From Methanohalophilus sp. (GTDB lineage Archaea > Halobacteriota > Methanosarcinia > Methanosarcinales > Methanosarcinaceae), in the NCBI RefSeq assembly GCF_030156785.1, contig NZ_JASGLW010000005.1, positions 56,965 to 120,964 of the forward strand: a stretch of 64,000 bases of DNA, given 5' to 3'. The first letter of the stretch is position 1. The number at the start of each line of letters is the position of its first letter. Below the pieces are notes generated by a model. It was not told where the DNA came from. It worked only from the letters and a program-made list of their open reading frames with translations, and did not search any database. Made by a program: the position numbers and the translations under genes. Below are positions 9,032 through 18,003 of this stretch, piece after piece.

Positions 9032-9841
9032 TCACAGATCCGGATTTGTTTCTTTTCCTGCATAGACAATGCCCTTTGGGTTCTTGGCAATGGCAAAGTC
9101 GCCTCTGAACTTTTTGAAAGTGCCACTGCATTTGATATCCTCGAATTCCAGATCGGATTCTTCACCTTCATTCTGCATTCCGGGAGTGAATTTCTGAATG
9201 TTTCCGCCAATTACAATGGTACCACCACTCATCTCAGCACCAACTGCACGAATTGCATTGCCTTTGACCACAATGAGGCCGCCAGTCTGGCGAATTCCGC
9301 AGAAGTTTTCAATGGATCCGCCAATTATAATTTCTCCGCCAGTCATACCGCCGCCAATCTGGCTGCGAGCATTCCCGTCAATTATAAGGCGACCACCCTT
9401 CATACCATGCCAGCTTCCGCGGTAAGCAGAACCAACATGATCACCTGCGTTTCCTTTGATATGAAGAACTCCTCCAGTCATTTCCATTCCGGGCCAAGAG
9501 TCTGCATCACCTTCAACGACGATTTCTCCGCCAGCCATCTGTGATCCCACATGCATTCCTGTTGAACCTTTGACAATAATTTTTCCGGCAGTCATTTTTG
9601 CGCCGATTAATTTAACTCTTGAAACATCGCCATTAATCACAATGGTTGTATCTTCGGCTGAGCTGCCTCCTTCTCCTTCAACATCGAAGAAGTCAGAAAG
9701 AGGATACTGGGATGGACCCTGCCAGACGAGCAGCTGTTCAATCTCAGATTTTCCTTTGCCGGCAAATTCATCCGGAGTAATCACATCAGCTTCAACTTTA
9801 AGATCAATTTCCTTATTTGGTGTAAGTTTAACCTCTGCCAT
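9032..9841 (-). CDS. fmdC: Formylmethanofuran dehydrogenase subunit C
   Basis: Subunit C is a right-handed beta-helix related to the C-terminal domain of glutamate synthase. 269 residues, with a run of repeated GG-containing turns between about residues 75 and 220 (for example AGGEIVVEG, MTGGVLHIKG, MTGGEIIIGG), each about 19 residues apart. In the complex it packs against FmdA and FmdB. The gene begins 5 nt after the fmdA stop and the start ATG follows an AAGTGATTTGA-type site. Confidence 0.94.
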   Translation of the reverse strand: MAEVKLTPNKEIDLKVEADVITPDEFAGKGKSEIEQLLVWQGPSQYPLSDFFDVEGEGGSSAEDTTIVINGDVSRVKLIGAKMTAGKIIVKGSTGMHVGSQMAGGEIVVEGDADSWPGMEMTGGVLHIKGNAGDHVGSAYRGSWHGMKGGRLIIDGNARSQIGGGMTGGEIIIGGSIENFCGIRQTGGLIVVKGNAIRAVGAEMSGGTIVIGGNIQKFTPGMQNEGEESDLEFEDIKCSGTFKKFRGDFAIAKNPKGIVYAGKETNPDL

Positions 9842-9846
9842 TCAAA

Positions 9847-11598
9847 TCACTTCTCCGTGTTTACGTTGATGGCTGTGGGGTTGGTAAGGTATTTCTCAGG
9901 GGTTGGATAGTGCTTGAATCCAATGGAGTAGTACCTGAACCATTCCTTTACATCTGCAAGCATAGCTTTTTCAGCTGTTTCATCAACAGTAATGTCACTG
10001 TAATAGGTTCTCTGGTTAGGGAGTGAAACAATCTCACCGTCCTTTACAGCAATTTCACCGCCTTTGATTGTGTAAGCTGCCCTACTGAATTTCCTGATAA
10101 GTTCCTCATGGTTGTTGACATCAAGTTTTGTCGGATCGATGTCGTAGACAGTTACATCACCATCTGCGCCAATTCCAAGGCTTCCTTTCCTGTGAACCAT
10201 ACCAATGGTCTTTGCAGGGTTGGCACGTGTGAGGATTGCGATATCATATAGTGACATCTCTCTGTCAACACCGCCAAGTTCACTGCGGTCATTTGCCCAT
10301 TTGTGGCATTCGTCGAATGTTTGTTCTCTAAAGGAGTTGGACATCAACCAGCTCATGACAATTGGATACTTTGTGAACGGTCCACCATTAGGGCTGTCTG
10401 TTGTCATGATAGCCTGCCATGGATTGTCAATAAGCAAAAGGCACTCAAGACCCATTGCCCACTGGACACTGTGTACCGGGTTGTTCTTGAGATATGTGAA
10501 CGGACAAACCCCTGAACCACATTCCAGATCAACATCACAGTTGGACCATTTGCCACCGGTCAGCACTGCTATATCGTGGATTGAAGGACCATCACCAGTC
10601 ATACAGGTTGCATTTCCAAATGGTACACAACCACTATCAATGACCACATGTTCGTTCTTATTAATGTAATCTGCAAGTGGCTTGACACCTGATTCAAAGT
10701 CTCTCCATGAAGTACCGGCAAATGCGTTGAACTGCATGTGAGTCAGGTAAATGGATCTATCCCTTGACGGATCAATCTTGGTCTCCGCCCATTCAACAGC
10801 AAGATCCTGTCGGGCTTTAATCTTTGATGGAATTGCCAGGGATTCAAGAGTTGTTTCGTAGCATCCTGGGTGTCCGAGGTTGTTTGCGTGTAAGTGCATA
10901 GGCATGGGGATTCCAAGCTCTTCGTTGAGTTCGCAAAGTCCCTTGATAATTTCCCTTGGTGTTATTTCAAAGTGAATGTTAGCTTCATCAAGTGAGCTTA
11001 CGTTCTCACCCCAACCCCAATTCTCTACACCAGCAGGGTTGACACATTTGATACCATATGTCTTGTGTGCCCTCATCATCCAGGAAATGTAGGCAGCTGC
11101 CTTTTCCATGTCACCTTCTTTGAGGTATCTCATCATGAACCAGTTGTTACCCAGAACAAGGTAGGCACCCATATCCAGCATAGGAATGGAGCGCATTTCC
11201 TCATGGGTATGTCTGGCTTTCATTGGAGGCACGGCAGCTTCAAAAGCAGTTGTGTATCCCATCTGTGCGTATTCATATCCCTCAAGATAAACGGTCTTTG
11301 TGGTTTCACCGCATCCGGAGTGGGTAATATCAGTTTTTGGCTTGTTATATTTGTAATGATCTTCTGGTCTCATGAATCTTCCGGAGTTAACCTTTGATCC
11401 TGCAATATGTGTGTGTGAATCCACTCCACCAGGCATCACAGTCTTGCCGGTAGCATCTATGACCTTGGCATCTTTTATCTCGGCTTCGGAAAGGCCAGAT
11501 ACGATCTTACCATCTTTAATGAAAACATCCATTACTTCCCCGTTAATCTCATTGAGGGGATCGAAAACATAACCATTCTTAACTATAAGTGCAGCCAT
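9847..11598 (-). CDS. fmdA: Formylmethanofuran dehydrogenase subunit A
   Basis: Amidohydrolase-type subunit that condenses formate with methanofuran using a two-metal site. 583 residues from the ATG at 11598, chosen because it follows GAGAGGTGG and matches the family N-terminus MAALIVKNGY; the upstream extension lies inside fmdF. The HxH metal motif is at SHTHIAG near residue 60, and further metal ligands are likely in HLHANNLGHPG and YLTHMQFNAF. A conserved lysine, carboxylated in homologues, is expected near residue 180. One nucleotide separates it from fmdF, and fmdC follows. Confidence 0.95.
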   Translation of the reverse strand: MAALIVKNGYVFDPLNEINGEVMDVFIKDGKIVSGLSEAEIKDAKVIDATGKTVMPGGVDSHTHIAGSKVNSGRFMRPEDHYKYNKPKTDITHSGCGETTKTVYLEGYEYAQMGYTTAFEAAVPPMKARHTHEEMRSIPMLDMGAYLVLGNNWFMMRYLKEGDMEKAAAYISWMMRAHKTYGIKCVNPAGVENWGWGENVSSLDEANIHFEITPREIIKGLCELNEELGIPMPMHLHANNLGHPGCYETTLESLAIPSKIKARQDLAVEWAETKIDPSRDRSIYLTHMQFNAFAGTSWRDFESGVKPLADYINKNEHVVIDSGCVPFGNATCMTGDGPSIHDIAVLTGGKWSNCDVDLECGSGVCPFTYLKNNPVHSVQWAMGLECLLLIDNPWQAIMTTDSPNGGPFTKYPIVMSWLMSNSFREQTFDECHKWANDRSELGGVDREMSLYDIAILTRANPAKTIGMVHRKGSLGIGADGDVTVYDIDPTKLDVNNHEELIRKFSRAAYTIKGGEIAVKDGEIVSLPNQRTYYSDITVDETAEKAMLADVKEWFRYYSIGFKHYPTPEKYLTNPTAINVNTEK

Positions 11599-11599
11599 T

Positions 11600-12625
11600 T
11601 TATACCACCTCTCTCTTCTCAAGCCAGATTGCAGATGTCGGGCAGATAAGTGCACATGTACCGCATGATCCACAAACTTCCGGATCGATTACTTTGATTG
11701 CACCGTTTTCCACTTCAAGAAGTGGTTTGTCATCAATATCGTTCAGGCATCCTGCTGCGATATCCTTGTCAGAATTTGAATTGACAGGGCATACAATCAC
11801 ACAGTTCCCGCATCCAAGGCAAGCATCCCTGTCCGTAGCAAGAGTGGATGCAAGTACCGGTGTAGGTGAAGGCTTGTCAACAAGTTTCTTTTCGAAGACA
11901 TTTTTCTTTGCCATCTCCGGTAATATAGCTGTCTTCCTGACATCAATTGCATTAACCGGACAGGCTACTGCACAGGCACCACAGTAAATGCATGCGTCAG
12001 GCCTCTGTGCAACCTTGTCCACGCGCTCTCCAACACCCCATTCAGGGTTGAAAAGTGCATTGCATGGACAAACGTCCAGACAGGTCTGGCATGCCTGGCA
12101 TATATCATCATCACGTGCCCAACTTCCTGAAAACGGTTTTTCCACTTCGATTGCATTGGTTGGACAAACTGATGCACACCATCCGCAGTGTACACAACAT
12201 TCCTGATCAATGATAGTCTGACCCTCAATTTTTGCAACATTTTCGTTTGAAAGCCACTGTTCAACTTCAATACAACCCTGTGGACAAATCTGTTCACAAA
12301 GACCGCAGTGTACACAATCGTCATTTACAGTTGTGGGTTTAATGGAGCCGTTGATATAATTTTCATCGGTCACGGGCTTTCCATCTTCTCTCATTTCCAA
12401 TGCGCCTGTCGGGCAGACTTTTGCACACATTCCACATGTGATACAGGTATCTGGCCTGATATCTAAGAAATCCTTGTCCAGAAGACCGCGGGCTACAGGA
12501 CCGACAGATCCGATTACCAGTGTGTCTTTTGGACAAACCATGACGCATGTTCCACAGCCGATACATTTCTCTGGAATGTATACGGTCTGTTTGTTATCCT
12601 TGGTTGAAATCACGGTTTCGTTCAT
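11600..12625 (-). CDS. fmdF: Polyferredoxin FmdF
   Basis: Electron-transfer polyferredoxin of the formylmethanofuran dehydrogenase complex, 341 residues. I count eight CxxCxxCxxxCP-type motifs (for example CIGCGTCVMVCP, CVHCGLCEQICP, CLGCGNCVIVCP, CGSCGTCALICP), so up to eight 4Fe-4S clusters. Such a chain can carry electrons between FmdB and ferredoxin. ATG at 12625 follows CGGAG. Downstream fmdA begins 1 nt after the stop. Confidence 0.94.
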   Translation of the reverse strand: MNETVISTKDNKQTVYIPEKCIGCGTCVMVCPKDTLVIGSVGPVARGLLDKDFLDIRPDTCITCGMCAKVCPTGALEMREDGKPVTDENYINGSIKPTTVNDDCVHCGLCEQICPQGCIEVEQWLSNENVAKIEGQTIIDQECCVHCGWCASVCPTNAIEVEKPFSGSWARDDDICQACQTCLDVCPCNALFNPEWGVGERVDKVAQRPDACIYCGACAVACPVNAIDVRKTAILPEMAKKNVFEKKLVDKPSPTPVLASTLATDRDACLGCGNCVIVCPVNSNSDKDIAAGCLNDIDDKPLLEVENGAIKVIDPEVCGSCGTCALICPTSAIWLEKREVV

Positions 12626-12639
12626 CTTGTATTCTCCGT

Positions 12640-13218
12640 TTAGTTATCGTTACATGCAGGACAGAGTGCTTCATCTTCATACTGGACGAAGCTCTCACCA
12701 CACTTTTCGCAAAGTCGTACTTTCTTTTTCATTTTCAATGGGACTTCAATATCTACCATCTCGTAACTGTAGACACTTTCCCCGGCTTTGAGTAATTCAG
12801 GGAGAACTTCTTCATGGGGTACTTTTGCAGTATTCATGTACCAGGCATGAAGCTTTGGGTACTCTGCCATCTTATCGGGATCAAGGTATATCCTCACACC
12901 TTTCACTGAAGAAATGCCTTTTTCCGCTCTCTTGTTGACCGTGACAGCCATTTTGCCATAGTCCTTGACGCGAAGTCCTTTGTTGCCGATGGTTGCGCCT
13001 TCCAGGATCTGGAATGGATCTGGTAAACAATTGTAAGTCTCGCTGACAGCGTAAATGCGCTCTCCTTCCTTGACATCAAGAATGCGTTTGGCCATATTGA
13101 GCATTTGAAGTCCGATAAATGCACCAGTACTCAAATACCCGTGGAAAGGAATGATTTTTTCGACTTGAGAATAAAGTTGTGGGTCCTGTTTCTCAATTTC
13201 ATTAATGATATTTTCCAT
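12640..13218 (-). CDS. fmdE: FmdE family protein
   Basis: First gene of the fmd operon. 192 residues: an alpha/beta FmdE domain (roughly 1-140) containing the HGYLSTGAFIG segment, followed by a short zinc ribbon at the C-terminus with CEKCGESF and CPACNDN. FmdE copurifies or is encoded with formylmethanofuran dehydrogenase in some methanogens, but its role is not established; a regulatory, assembly or metal-handling role is possible. ATG at 13218 is preceded by GAGGG. A TATA box and an inverted repeat lie directly upstream. Confidence 0.93.
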   Translation of the reverse strand: MENIINEIEKQDPQLYSQVEKIIPFHGYLSTGAFIGLQMLNMAKRILDVKEGERIYAVSETYNCLPDPFQILEGATIGNKGLRVKDYGKMAVTVNKRAEKGISSVKGVRIYLDPDKMAEYPKLHAWYMNTAKVPHEEVLPELLKAGESVYSYEMVDIEVPLKMKKKVRLCEKCGESFVQYEDEALCPACNDN

Positions 13219-13247
13219 AAAGAACCCTCATTTTGGTACAGAATTTA

Positions 13248-13280
13248 CTATAAATATAGCTATTAGGCGAGGACGCCTAA
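13248..13280 (-). promoter_or_regulatory. fmd operon promoter with upstream inverted repeat
   Basis: On the minus strand, CTATATTTATAG (13259-13248) is a good TATA box, about 30 nt before the fmdE start, implying a very short leader. Just upstream lies a perfect 7-bp inverted repeat, TTAGGCG-N4-CGCCTAA (13263-13280), abutting the BRE position. A dyad here is well placed to bind a regulator that helps or blocks TFB/TBP. The regulator is unknown; metal (Mo/W) or growth-substrate control is a guess from the genes served. Confidence 0.55.
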
Positions 13281-13445
13281 AGAACATAGCTGAGAAAATT
13301 ATATATATTTATCGATGTTCCTTTGCAGGCTTGTTAGCTTTAGATAATATTTTCGATAAAAAGTGATTTATAAAAAGACGATTCTCATTTTGAATATAGC
13401 ACTATGAGAGAGGAAATACGATTCTATATTTTATGAGGTAGACCT

Positions 13446-15053
13446 ATGCAAGCTCAGTCTTTTTCCATTATGATTCTGATAATACTTTTTCTTATATATC
13501 CGGTCAATGCATATGAAATTGAAGATGTCCAATGGGACTCAGTTATAGATTCCAAAACAATGCATTGGGGAGATAGGGTAGACGTGGATGAATATACCAT
13601 TGAGACAGCCGATTTTGATGATGATGGTTATGTTTATGTGAATCTCTACAAGAATGGTGTTGGGGTAAAATATGCTCCAATGCAGGTAGGTGATTCTCTG
13701 GATTACAGGGATGTGGACGATGGTCATGATATTCGGGTTTACATAAAAGAAATTGATCTTGATATTGATCAGTGGAAGGGGACTATGCAGCATCCTACTG
13801 CAAAAATTAGTGTTTACATGCGTGGTTTGCCGGAATTTGACATAACGATTGATACAAATAAAGATACATATGATCCACGTACTACCGCATCTGTAGATGG
13901 TATTGAAGTATCTGTAAAAGTAAAAAATACAGGCGAAGCCGATGCCTACGATATTACTCTTAGACTCTCTGGCGCAGACCTGGACCTTAAAGATGGAGAT
14001 CTGGTACATGAAATATCAGAACTAAGCATTGGTGAAACAAGTGAAACCTTTGTAACTAAATTTGAAATACCTCTTTTCTGGGAAGAAACTGATATTGACA
14101 TTACCGCTACGGTAGAAGGTTATGACATCAATAACGATTTACACACGGAAAAGGAATCACACAAAGTGACTATCAAACCCAAATCTGAACTACTGATTAC
14201 AAAATCAACTGTTGATGAAGTTTATATGGGGAATAATGTTAGAGTTAAGGTTTCTATGCGCAATTGGGGGCTCTGTAGCATTTCTGGAATTCATGTTGAA
14301 GACTCTCTTCCTACTACTGGTTTTGAAATGCTGGACAATGTTGTCTTGGAAAAAGATCTGTCCCTTGCTCCTGATGAATCAGTTGTTCTTTTTGAATATT
14401 CTCTTAAGCCAATCAACGATGGAAAATATAAATTGCCGCCCACTGAAGCCACTTTTACTGTGGATGGTATTACATACACTGCCAAATCTCAACAACCTGA
14501 AATTCAGGTAGATGGTCCGGTAATAGAGATCAGTCAGTCCTTAAGTAATTCTAAAATACATATAGGTGAAACTTCAACCGTGACAGTTACTATTAAAAAC
14601 AGCGGAAACAGACCTGCAAATGTTAAATTCTCTTCCGAAGTACCTGAGGGGTTAAGCTTTGTTAGCGGGGATCTTTTTGTCGATCAGGTTTTAGACGATG
14701 GCAAGTCTGTAACTTACTCATATGTTGTAAAAGCAACTGAAAACGGCACATTCACAATCCCTCCTGTTCAGGGAAATTTCATTGATCTGGAAAATTACAA
14801 AGGTGAGATGATTTCTAATTCACTTTCACTTTTGGTAGGTGAACAGGTTGAATCAGAATCTTCTTCACCTTCCCAATCATCCGGAAACTCTGGTTCAGGA
14901 AATGATAACGATCCTATTTTTACTCTTGGCGATCCTGCTGAATCTGAAAATACTCATGAAAACACTGACGACAATAAAGTGGAACCGGGTTTTAGTTCTC
15001 TGCTTGGAGTAATCATAATAGGTTTATTATATATGTTTAAACAACAAAGGTGA
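13446..15053 (+). CDS. Secreted surface protein with PGF-CTERM anchor
   Basis: 535 residues. A signal peptide (residues 1-23, cleaved probably after VNA) starts the protein. Residues 25-470 contain repeated beta-sandwich stretches of the CARDB/COG1361 type, for example VSVKVKNTGEADAYDITL and VTVTIKNSGNRPANVKF. A Ser/Asn/Gly/Asp-rich linker follows (about 470-510). The end has the sequence EPGF at 513-516, a hydrophobic helix and KQQR, which fits the PGF-CTERM signal recognised by archaeosortase A. It should be exported, lipid-linked at the C-terminus, and part of the cell envelope. Composition is acidic, as expected for an extracellular protein in salty water. The gene is divergent from the fmd operon; TTTATAAAA at 13367-13375 may be its TATA box. 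Confidence 0.85.
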   Translation: MQAQSFSIMILIILFLIYPVNAYEIEDVQWDSVIDSKTMHWGDRVDVDEYTIETADFDDDGYVYVNLYKNGVGVKYAPMQVGDSLDYRDVDDGHDIRVYIKEIDLDIDQWKGTMQHPTAKISVYMRGLPEFDITIDTNKDTYDPRTTASVDGIEVSVKVKNTGEADAYDITLRLSGADLDLKDGDLVHEISELSIGETSETFVTKFEIPLFWEETDIDITATVEGYDINNDLHTEKESHKVTIKPKSELLITKSTVDEVYMGNNVRVKVSMRNWGLCSISGIHVEDSLPTTGFEMLDNVVLEKDLSLAPDESVVLFEYSLKPINDGKYKLPPTEATFTVDGITYTAKSQQPEIQVDGPVIEISQSLSNSKIHIGETSTVTVTIKNSGNRPANVKFSSEVPEGLSFVSGDLFVDQVLDDGKSVTYSYVVKATENGTFTIPPVQGNFIDLENYKGEMISNSLSLLVGEQVESESSSPSQSSGNSGSGNDNDPIFTLGDPAESENTHENTDDNKVEPGFSSLLGVIIIGLLYMFKQQR

Positions 15054-15563
15054 AAAAACCAACATGGGATAAATGGAAAACTGCATGATCTACGGTTTAT
15101 TTGTAATCTTGCAGATCATGATTATTCCGAGTAACTCAGAAAGATGGATTATGGAAAGAACCTGACTGTATTCTTTATTGGGAGGAAGAAGTAAATGTTA
15201 TGGTTATTCCATAAATTGGATCTTTCCATAATCTAGTGTTACAGATATTGATATTGTTTTACTTTCCATAGAAGGCAAGAAATCAGATTCGTGGAGTGCA
15301 GTTCTCTGTGCAAATAGTTCCATCATTTCCTAATTAAAGATTGTAGGTGGTAACTTCAAAATTGAAGCTCTCAATATAACTGGAGGTAGTGATATTCCCA
15401 CTATATACACAAAGATTGCTGCATAAATTACAAATAAAGATTCCAGCCTGTAGCCCCTTTCCAGCAATACGGGAAAATAACGTCTAAGGGATTTTTATGT
15501 CCAGATTCTCAAGATTATTAATGAAGCGCTTAGCTTTTGGATAGGCTTTTTGGAAGGACAGAA
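15054..15563. other. Gap with possible remnant of a surface-protein gene
   Basis: About 500 bp with no intact gene. A short plus-strand stretch ending at TAA near 15426 reads FKIEALNITGGSDIPTIYTK, coding-like but preceded by stops. It could be debris of a gene related to the surface protein upstream. Support is weak. Confidence 0.3.
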
Positions 15564-16547
15564 ATGAAAGGAAAATCAAAGAAAACTATAATCTTTACAC
15601 ATGGTGATTCAGATGGCATATGTTCAGGATCAATTGCCAAAAGTGCATATCCGGATGCGGATGTTTTTTTTACAAATCCTGTGAGTCTTAACAGACGCCT
15701 TGATATTGCTAAAGGTTATGATAATGTCATAATATGTGACATTGCGGTGGATGAACGGACGTGTGGTGAACTCTACGAGAAACTTGATACAATGTCATCA
15801 AAAGTAGATCTTGTATATATTGATCACCATCCTCTCCCAAAACAATGCTGGGATACTCAATGGTTCCACCACTCTCTTGAAACCTGTGCTGCTGAACTTA
15901 CCTACAAAATCTTTAAATCAAGATTAAGCCGCGATATTCGCAGAGTTGCAATTTATGGTGCAATTGGGGACTATTGTGATAATACTCCAGATGTTAAAAA
16001 ATGGATCAAGGATTGGGATAAAAGAAGCCTTTATTACCAGGCGGGTACTCTTATTCAGGCAATCCAGTATGCTGGCAGGAATTATGATTTCAAGCGTAGT
16101 TTGCTCGTTCCTCTTTCAAAGGATGAAATACCGTCCGAAATTGCCAAATTATCCAGATATGCACGTGCAGCTTCCCGTATGGAAGAAGAATTACGTATTC
16201 GTGTGAAAGCTAGTGTCCAGAGTTTGAACAATCTTGCTTATGTTATAGATCCAAACGGTTTCATGGGGAAATCTGCAATTTATGCGGCTTCTTATGGCAG
16301 GAGAAATGTTGGTATCGGTGTGGAGCACAGGGAACGAAAAGGTGTGTATGATTTGAGTCTTCGATCCCGCAACGGTGCGGATATAAATAGAATTCTCAGG
16401 GAAGTTGCCCCGAAGTATGGAGGTTCTGGCGGAGGTCATCCGGTTGCAGCAGGCGCACGCATCCCTGAAGAGTTGTTTGAGTCCTTTATTATGGAACTGG
16501 ATCGGAGAATTGGGATTGAAGAGAAAAAGGCGGCAGAAAATGAGTGA
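15564..16547 (+). CDS. DHH family phosphoesterase (archaeal RecJ-like)
   Basis: DHH/DHHA1 phosphoesterase of 327 residues. Motif I is the DSDG of THGDSDGICSG near residue 16, motif III is IDHHPLP near residue 90, and the C-terminal DHHA1 glycine motif is GGSGGGHPVAAGA near residue 295. Members bind two Mn or Mg ions and cut phosphodiester bonds in nucleic acids or small nucleotides. I chose the ATG at 15564 because it follows GGAAGG; a TTG nine codons earlier lacks such a site. It overlaps the GTPase gene by 8 nt. The substrate is unknown; archaeal relatives include nucleases at replication forks and oligonucleotidases. Confidence 0.85.
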   Translation: MKGKSKKTIIFTHGDSDGICSGSIAKSAYPDADVFFTNPVSLNRRLDIAKGYDNVIICDIAVDERTCGELYEKLDTMSSKVDLVYIDHHPLPKQCWDTQWFHHSLETCAAELTYKIFKSRLSRDIRRVAIYGAIGDYCDNTPDVKKWIKDWDKRSLYYQAGTLIQAIQYAGRNYDFKRSLLVPLSKDEIPSEIAKLSRYARAASRMEEELRIRVKASVQSLNNLAYVIDPNGFMGKSAIYAASYGRRNVGIGVEHRERKGVYDLSLRSRNGADINRILREVAPKYGGSGGGHPVAAGARIPEELFESFIMELDRRIGIEEKKAAENE

Positions 16548-17157
16548 AACCCGATTTTCTAAAAAAGGAAAGTTTGAAATTGCAATGTTTGGCCGATCCA
16601 ATGTGGGTAAATCTTCTCTTGTCAGAGAACTTACAGGTCACAAGGTTCGTACAGGGAAACGCCCGGGAGTTACGTTAAAACCCACTATTGTGAAGCGATC
16701 GGATCTCGTTGTGACCGATCATCCTGGTTTTGGATTTATGAGCGGTGTCAAAGAACGAAAGCAGGATATTGTTAAGGACCGGATTGTACGCAGCATTGAG
16801 AAAAATGCAGATGAGATCTCACTGGCTCTTCTTGTGATTGACGCATCTTCTTTTGTGGAAGTTGTGGAGCGCTGGGAATCCCGTAATGAGATCCCAATTG
16901 ATATTGAGATGTTTGATTTTCTGGCGGAACTTGAAATTGATACCATTATTGTCCCGAATAAGATGGATAAGGTGAAAAACAAGGACAAGGTACTGGATGA
17001 AATAGTTTCCAAATTTGGTCTTCTGAAACCATGGACCAAATGGAAATATATTATTGCTCCGACCAGTGCAAAGAAAGGATCTATTGATACACTGAAAATC
17101 CTTTTAAGGGAGCGCTTGCATGCTGCCAAGAGGGATGATCTGTTAAAATACCTATAA
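16540..17157 (+). CDS. engB: EngB-type GTP-binding protein
   Basis: 205-residue GTPase of the TrmE-Era-EngA-EngB group. Visible motifs: G1 GRSNVGKSS near residue 18, G3 DHPGFG near 64, G4 NKMD near 146, and G5 TSAKK. In bacteria EngB (YihA/YsxC) is needed for large-subunit ribosome assembly; archaeal copies are less studied. The start ATG at 16540 lies inside the end of the DHH gene, giving an 8-nt overlap and probable coupling. The longer upstream frame is within the DHH gene and is not coding. Confidence 0.88.
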   Translation: MSETRFSKKGKFEIAMFGRSNVGKSSLVRELTGHKVRTGKRPGVTLKPTIVKRSDLVVTDHPGFGFMSGVKERKQDIVKDRIVRSIEKNADEISLALLVIDASSFVEVVERWESRNEIPIDIEMFDFLAELEIDTIIVPNKMDKVKNKDKVLDEIVSKFGLLKPWTKWKYIIAPTSAKKGSIDTLKILLRERLHAAKRDDLLKYL

Positions 17158-17159
17158 AT

Positions 17160-17783
17160 TCAACCTCGAACATGGAAACCTGCTCCAAGTGAAAAAGCTA
17201 TTTCTCTGCATTTTTTAATATTAATTTCGGGTACCTTCACAACAGTCATCCTTGTATCCATTCCCGCATCAATAGCACCTCTTGTGAAGCCAATCATAGC
17301 CAAATAGGCGTTGGGGTATTTGGGTTTGCATATCCGGTCATATTTTTCTTGCGATTCGGCATTCAGGCTTACAGAAACCGCATCAAGACCTGCTTCTTTA
17401 AGATCCTTTATGACATTTCTTTCCGGATTGATTAGCTGTGCATGACCGTTTGTATCAAGCCTGACATAGGCTCCCTTTGATTTCAGCCATTTGATGATTT
17501 CCAGAAGTGTTTCAAATCTTAATGTTGGTTCGCCAAAACCCGTGAAAACAATTTCTCCGTATTCAGAAAGTTCGTATTTTTCCAGCCATGCAATAATTTC
17601 TTCCAGCGAAGGATCTTTTGATAGTCTGAGATCGTATCCATACACTCCTGTCTGAAATTTTCGGATGCAAAAAGTGCAGTCTGCGCTACATTTGTTGGTG
17701 ATGTTAAGGTACAGATTGTCATGTGCCTCGTAGCAAATTGTATCCTTCTTACTGTTTTTCATTTCTGACATCCCAGTTTCCAT
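17160..17783 (-). CDS. Radical SAM protein, TatD-associated type
   Basis: Radical SAM enzyme of 207 residues with the cluster motif CSADCTFC (CxxxCxxC) near residue 34, the GFGEPTLR glycine motif near 82, and DTNGHAQL. Length and motifs resemble the small radical SAM family often linked to tatD genes (TIGR04038-like). The reaction is unknown. No TatD gene is in the window. There are three possible in-frame ATG starts (codons 1, 5 and 8); none has a strong ribosome-binding site. The 5' end overlaps a possible 49-codon ORF (17749-17898). Confidence 0.82.
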   Translation of the reverse strand: METGMSEMKNSKKDTICYEAHDNLYLNITNKCSADCTFCIRKFQTGVYGYDLRLSKDPSLEEIIAWLEKYELSEYGEIVFTGFGEPTLRFETLLEIIKWLKSKGAYVRLDTNGHAQLINPERNVIKDLKEAGLDAVSVSLNAESQEKYDRICKPKYPNAYLAMIGFTRGAIDAGMDTRMTVVKVPEINIKKCREIAFSLGAGFHVRG

Positions 17784-17898
17784 CTTTGATTACAGGATAC
17801 TTGTTTTTTATGACTTCAGGTGAGAGGAAACATGCATAAGGTTCTTTTCCAAGATTGTCGGGAAATGTTCCAGTTAAATTCTGCTTTCTTTTTCCCAA
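17749..17898 (-). CDS. Possible small protein upstream of the radical SAM gene
   Basis: A 49-codon minus-strand frame starting with TTG, MGKRKQ..., and ending ...NWDVRNEKQ before TAA at 17751-17749. Its end overlaps the start of the radical SAM gene. Codon use looks coding-like and the middle reads as an ordered protein, EPYACFLSPEVIKNKYPVI, rich in Pro, Tyr and Lys with one Cys. A TATA-like element, ATAATATAAATA on the minus strand (plus 17938-17949), lies about 45 nt upstream, so a transcript beginning near 17917 would have it as first gene. No Shine-Dalgarno site is seen. I do not recognise a family. It could be a partner or substrate peptide, or only chance. Confidence 0.4.
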   Translation of the reverse strand: MGKRKQNLTGTFPDNLGKEPYACFLSPEVIKNKYPVIKDGNWDVRNEKQ

Positions 17899-18003
17899 TT
17901 CTTTTCTTAATTAATTTTCAAAAAATAATGCTTAATAACCTATTTATATTATTGTAACTTGGAATACTGCTCGATCCCAATTGCCTTTATTCCGGAGTTT
18001 ATT

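Noticed and set aside
9198..9869. Plus-strand ORFs across fmdC
   Set aside because: They are antisense to the Gly-rich repeats of fmdC, which keep reading frames open on both strands.
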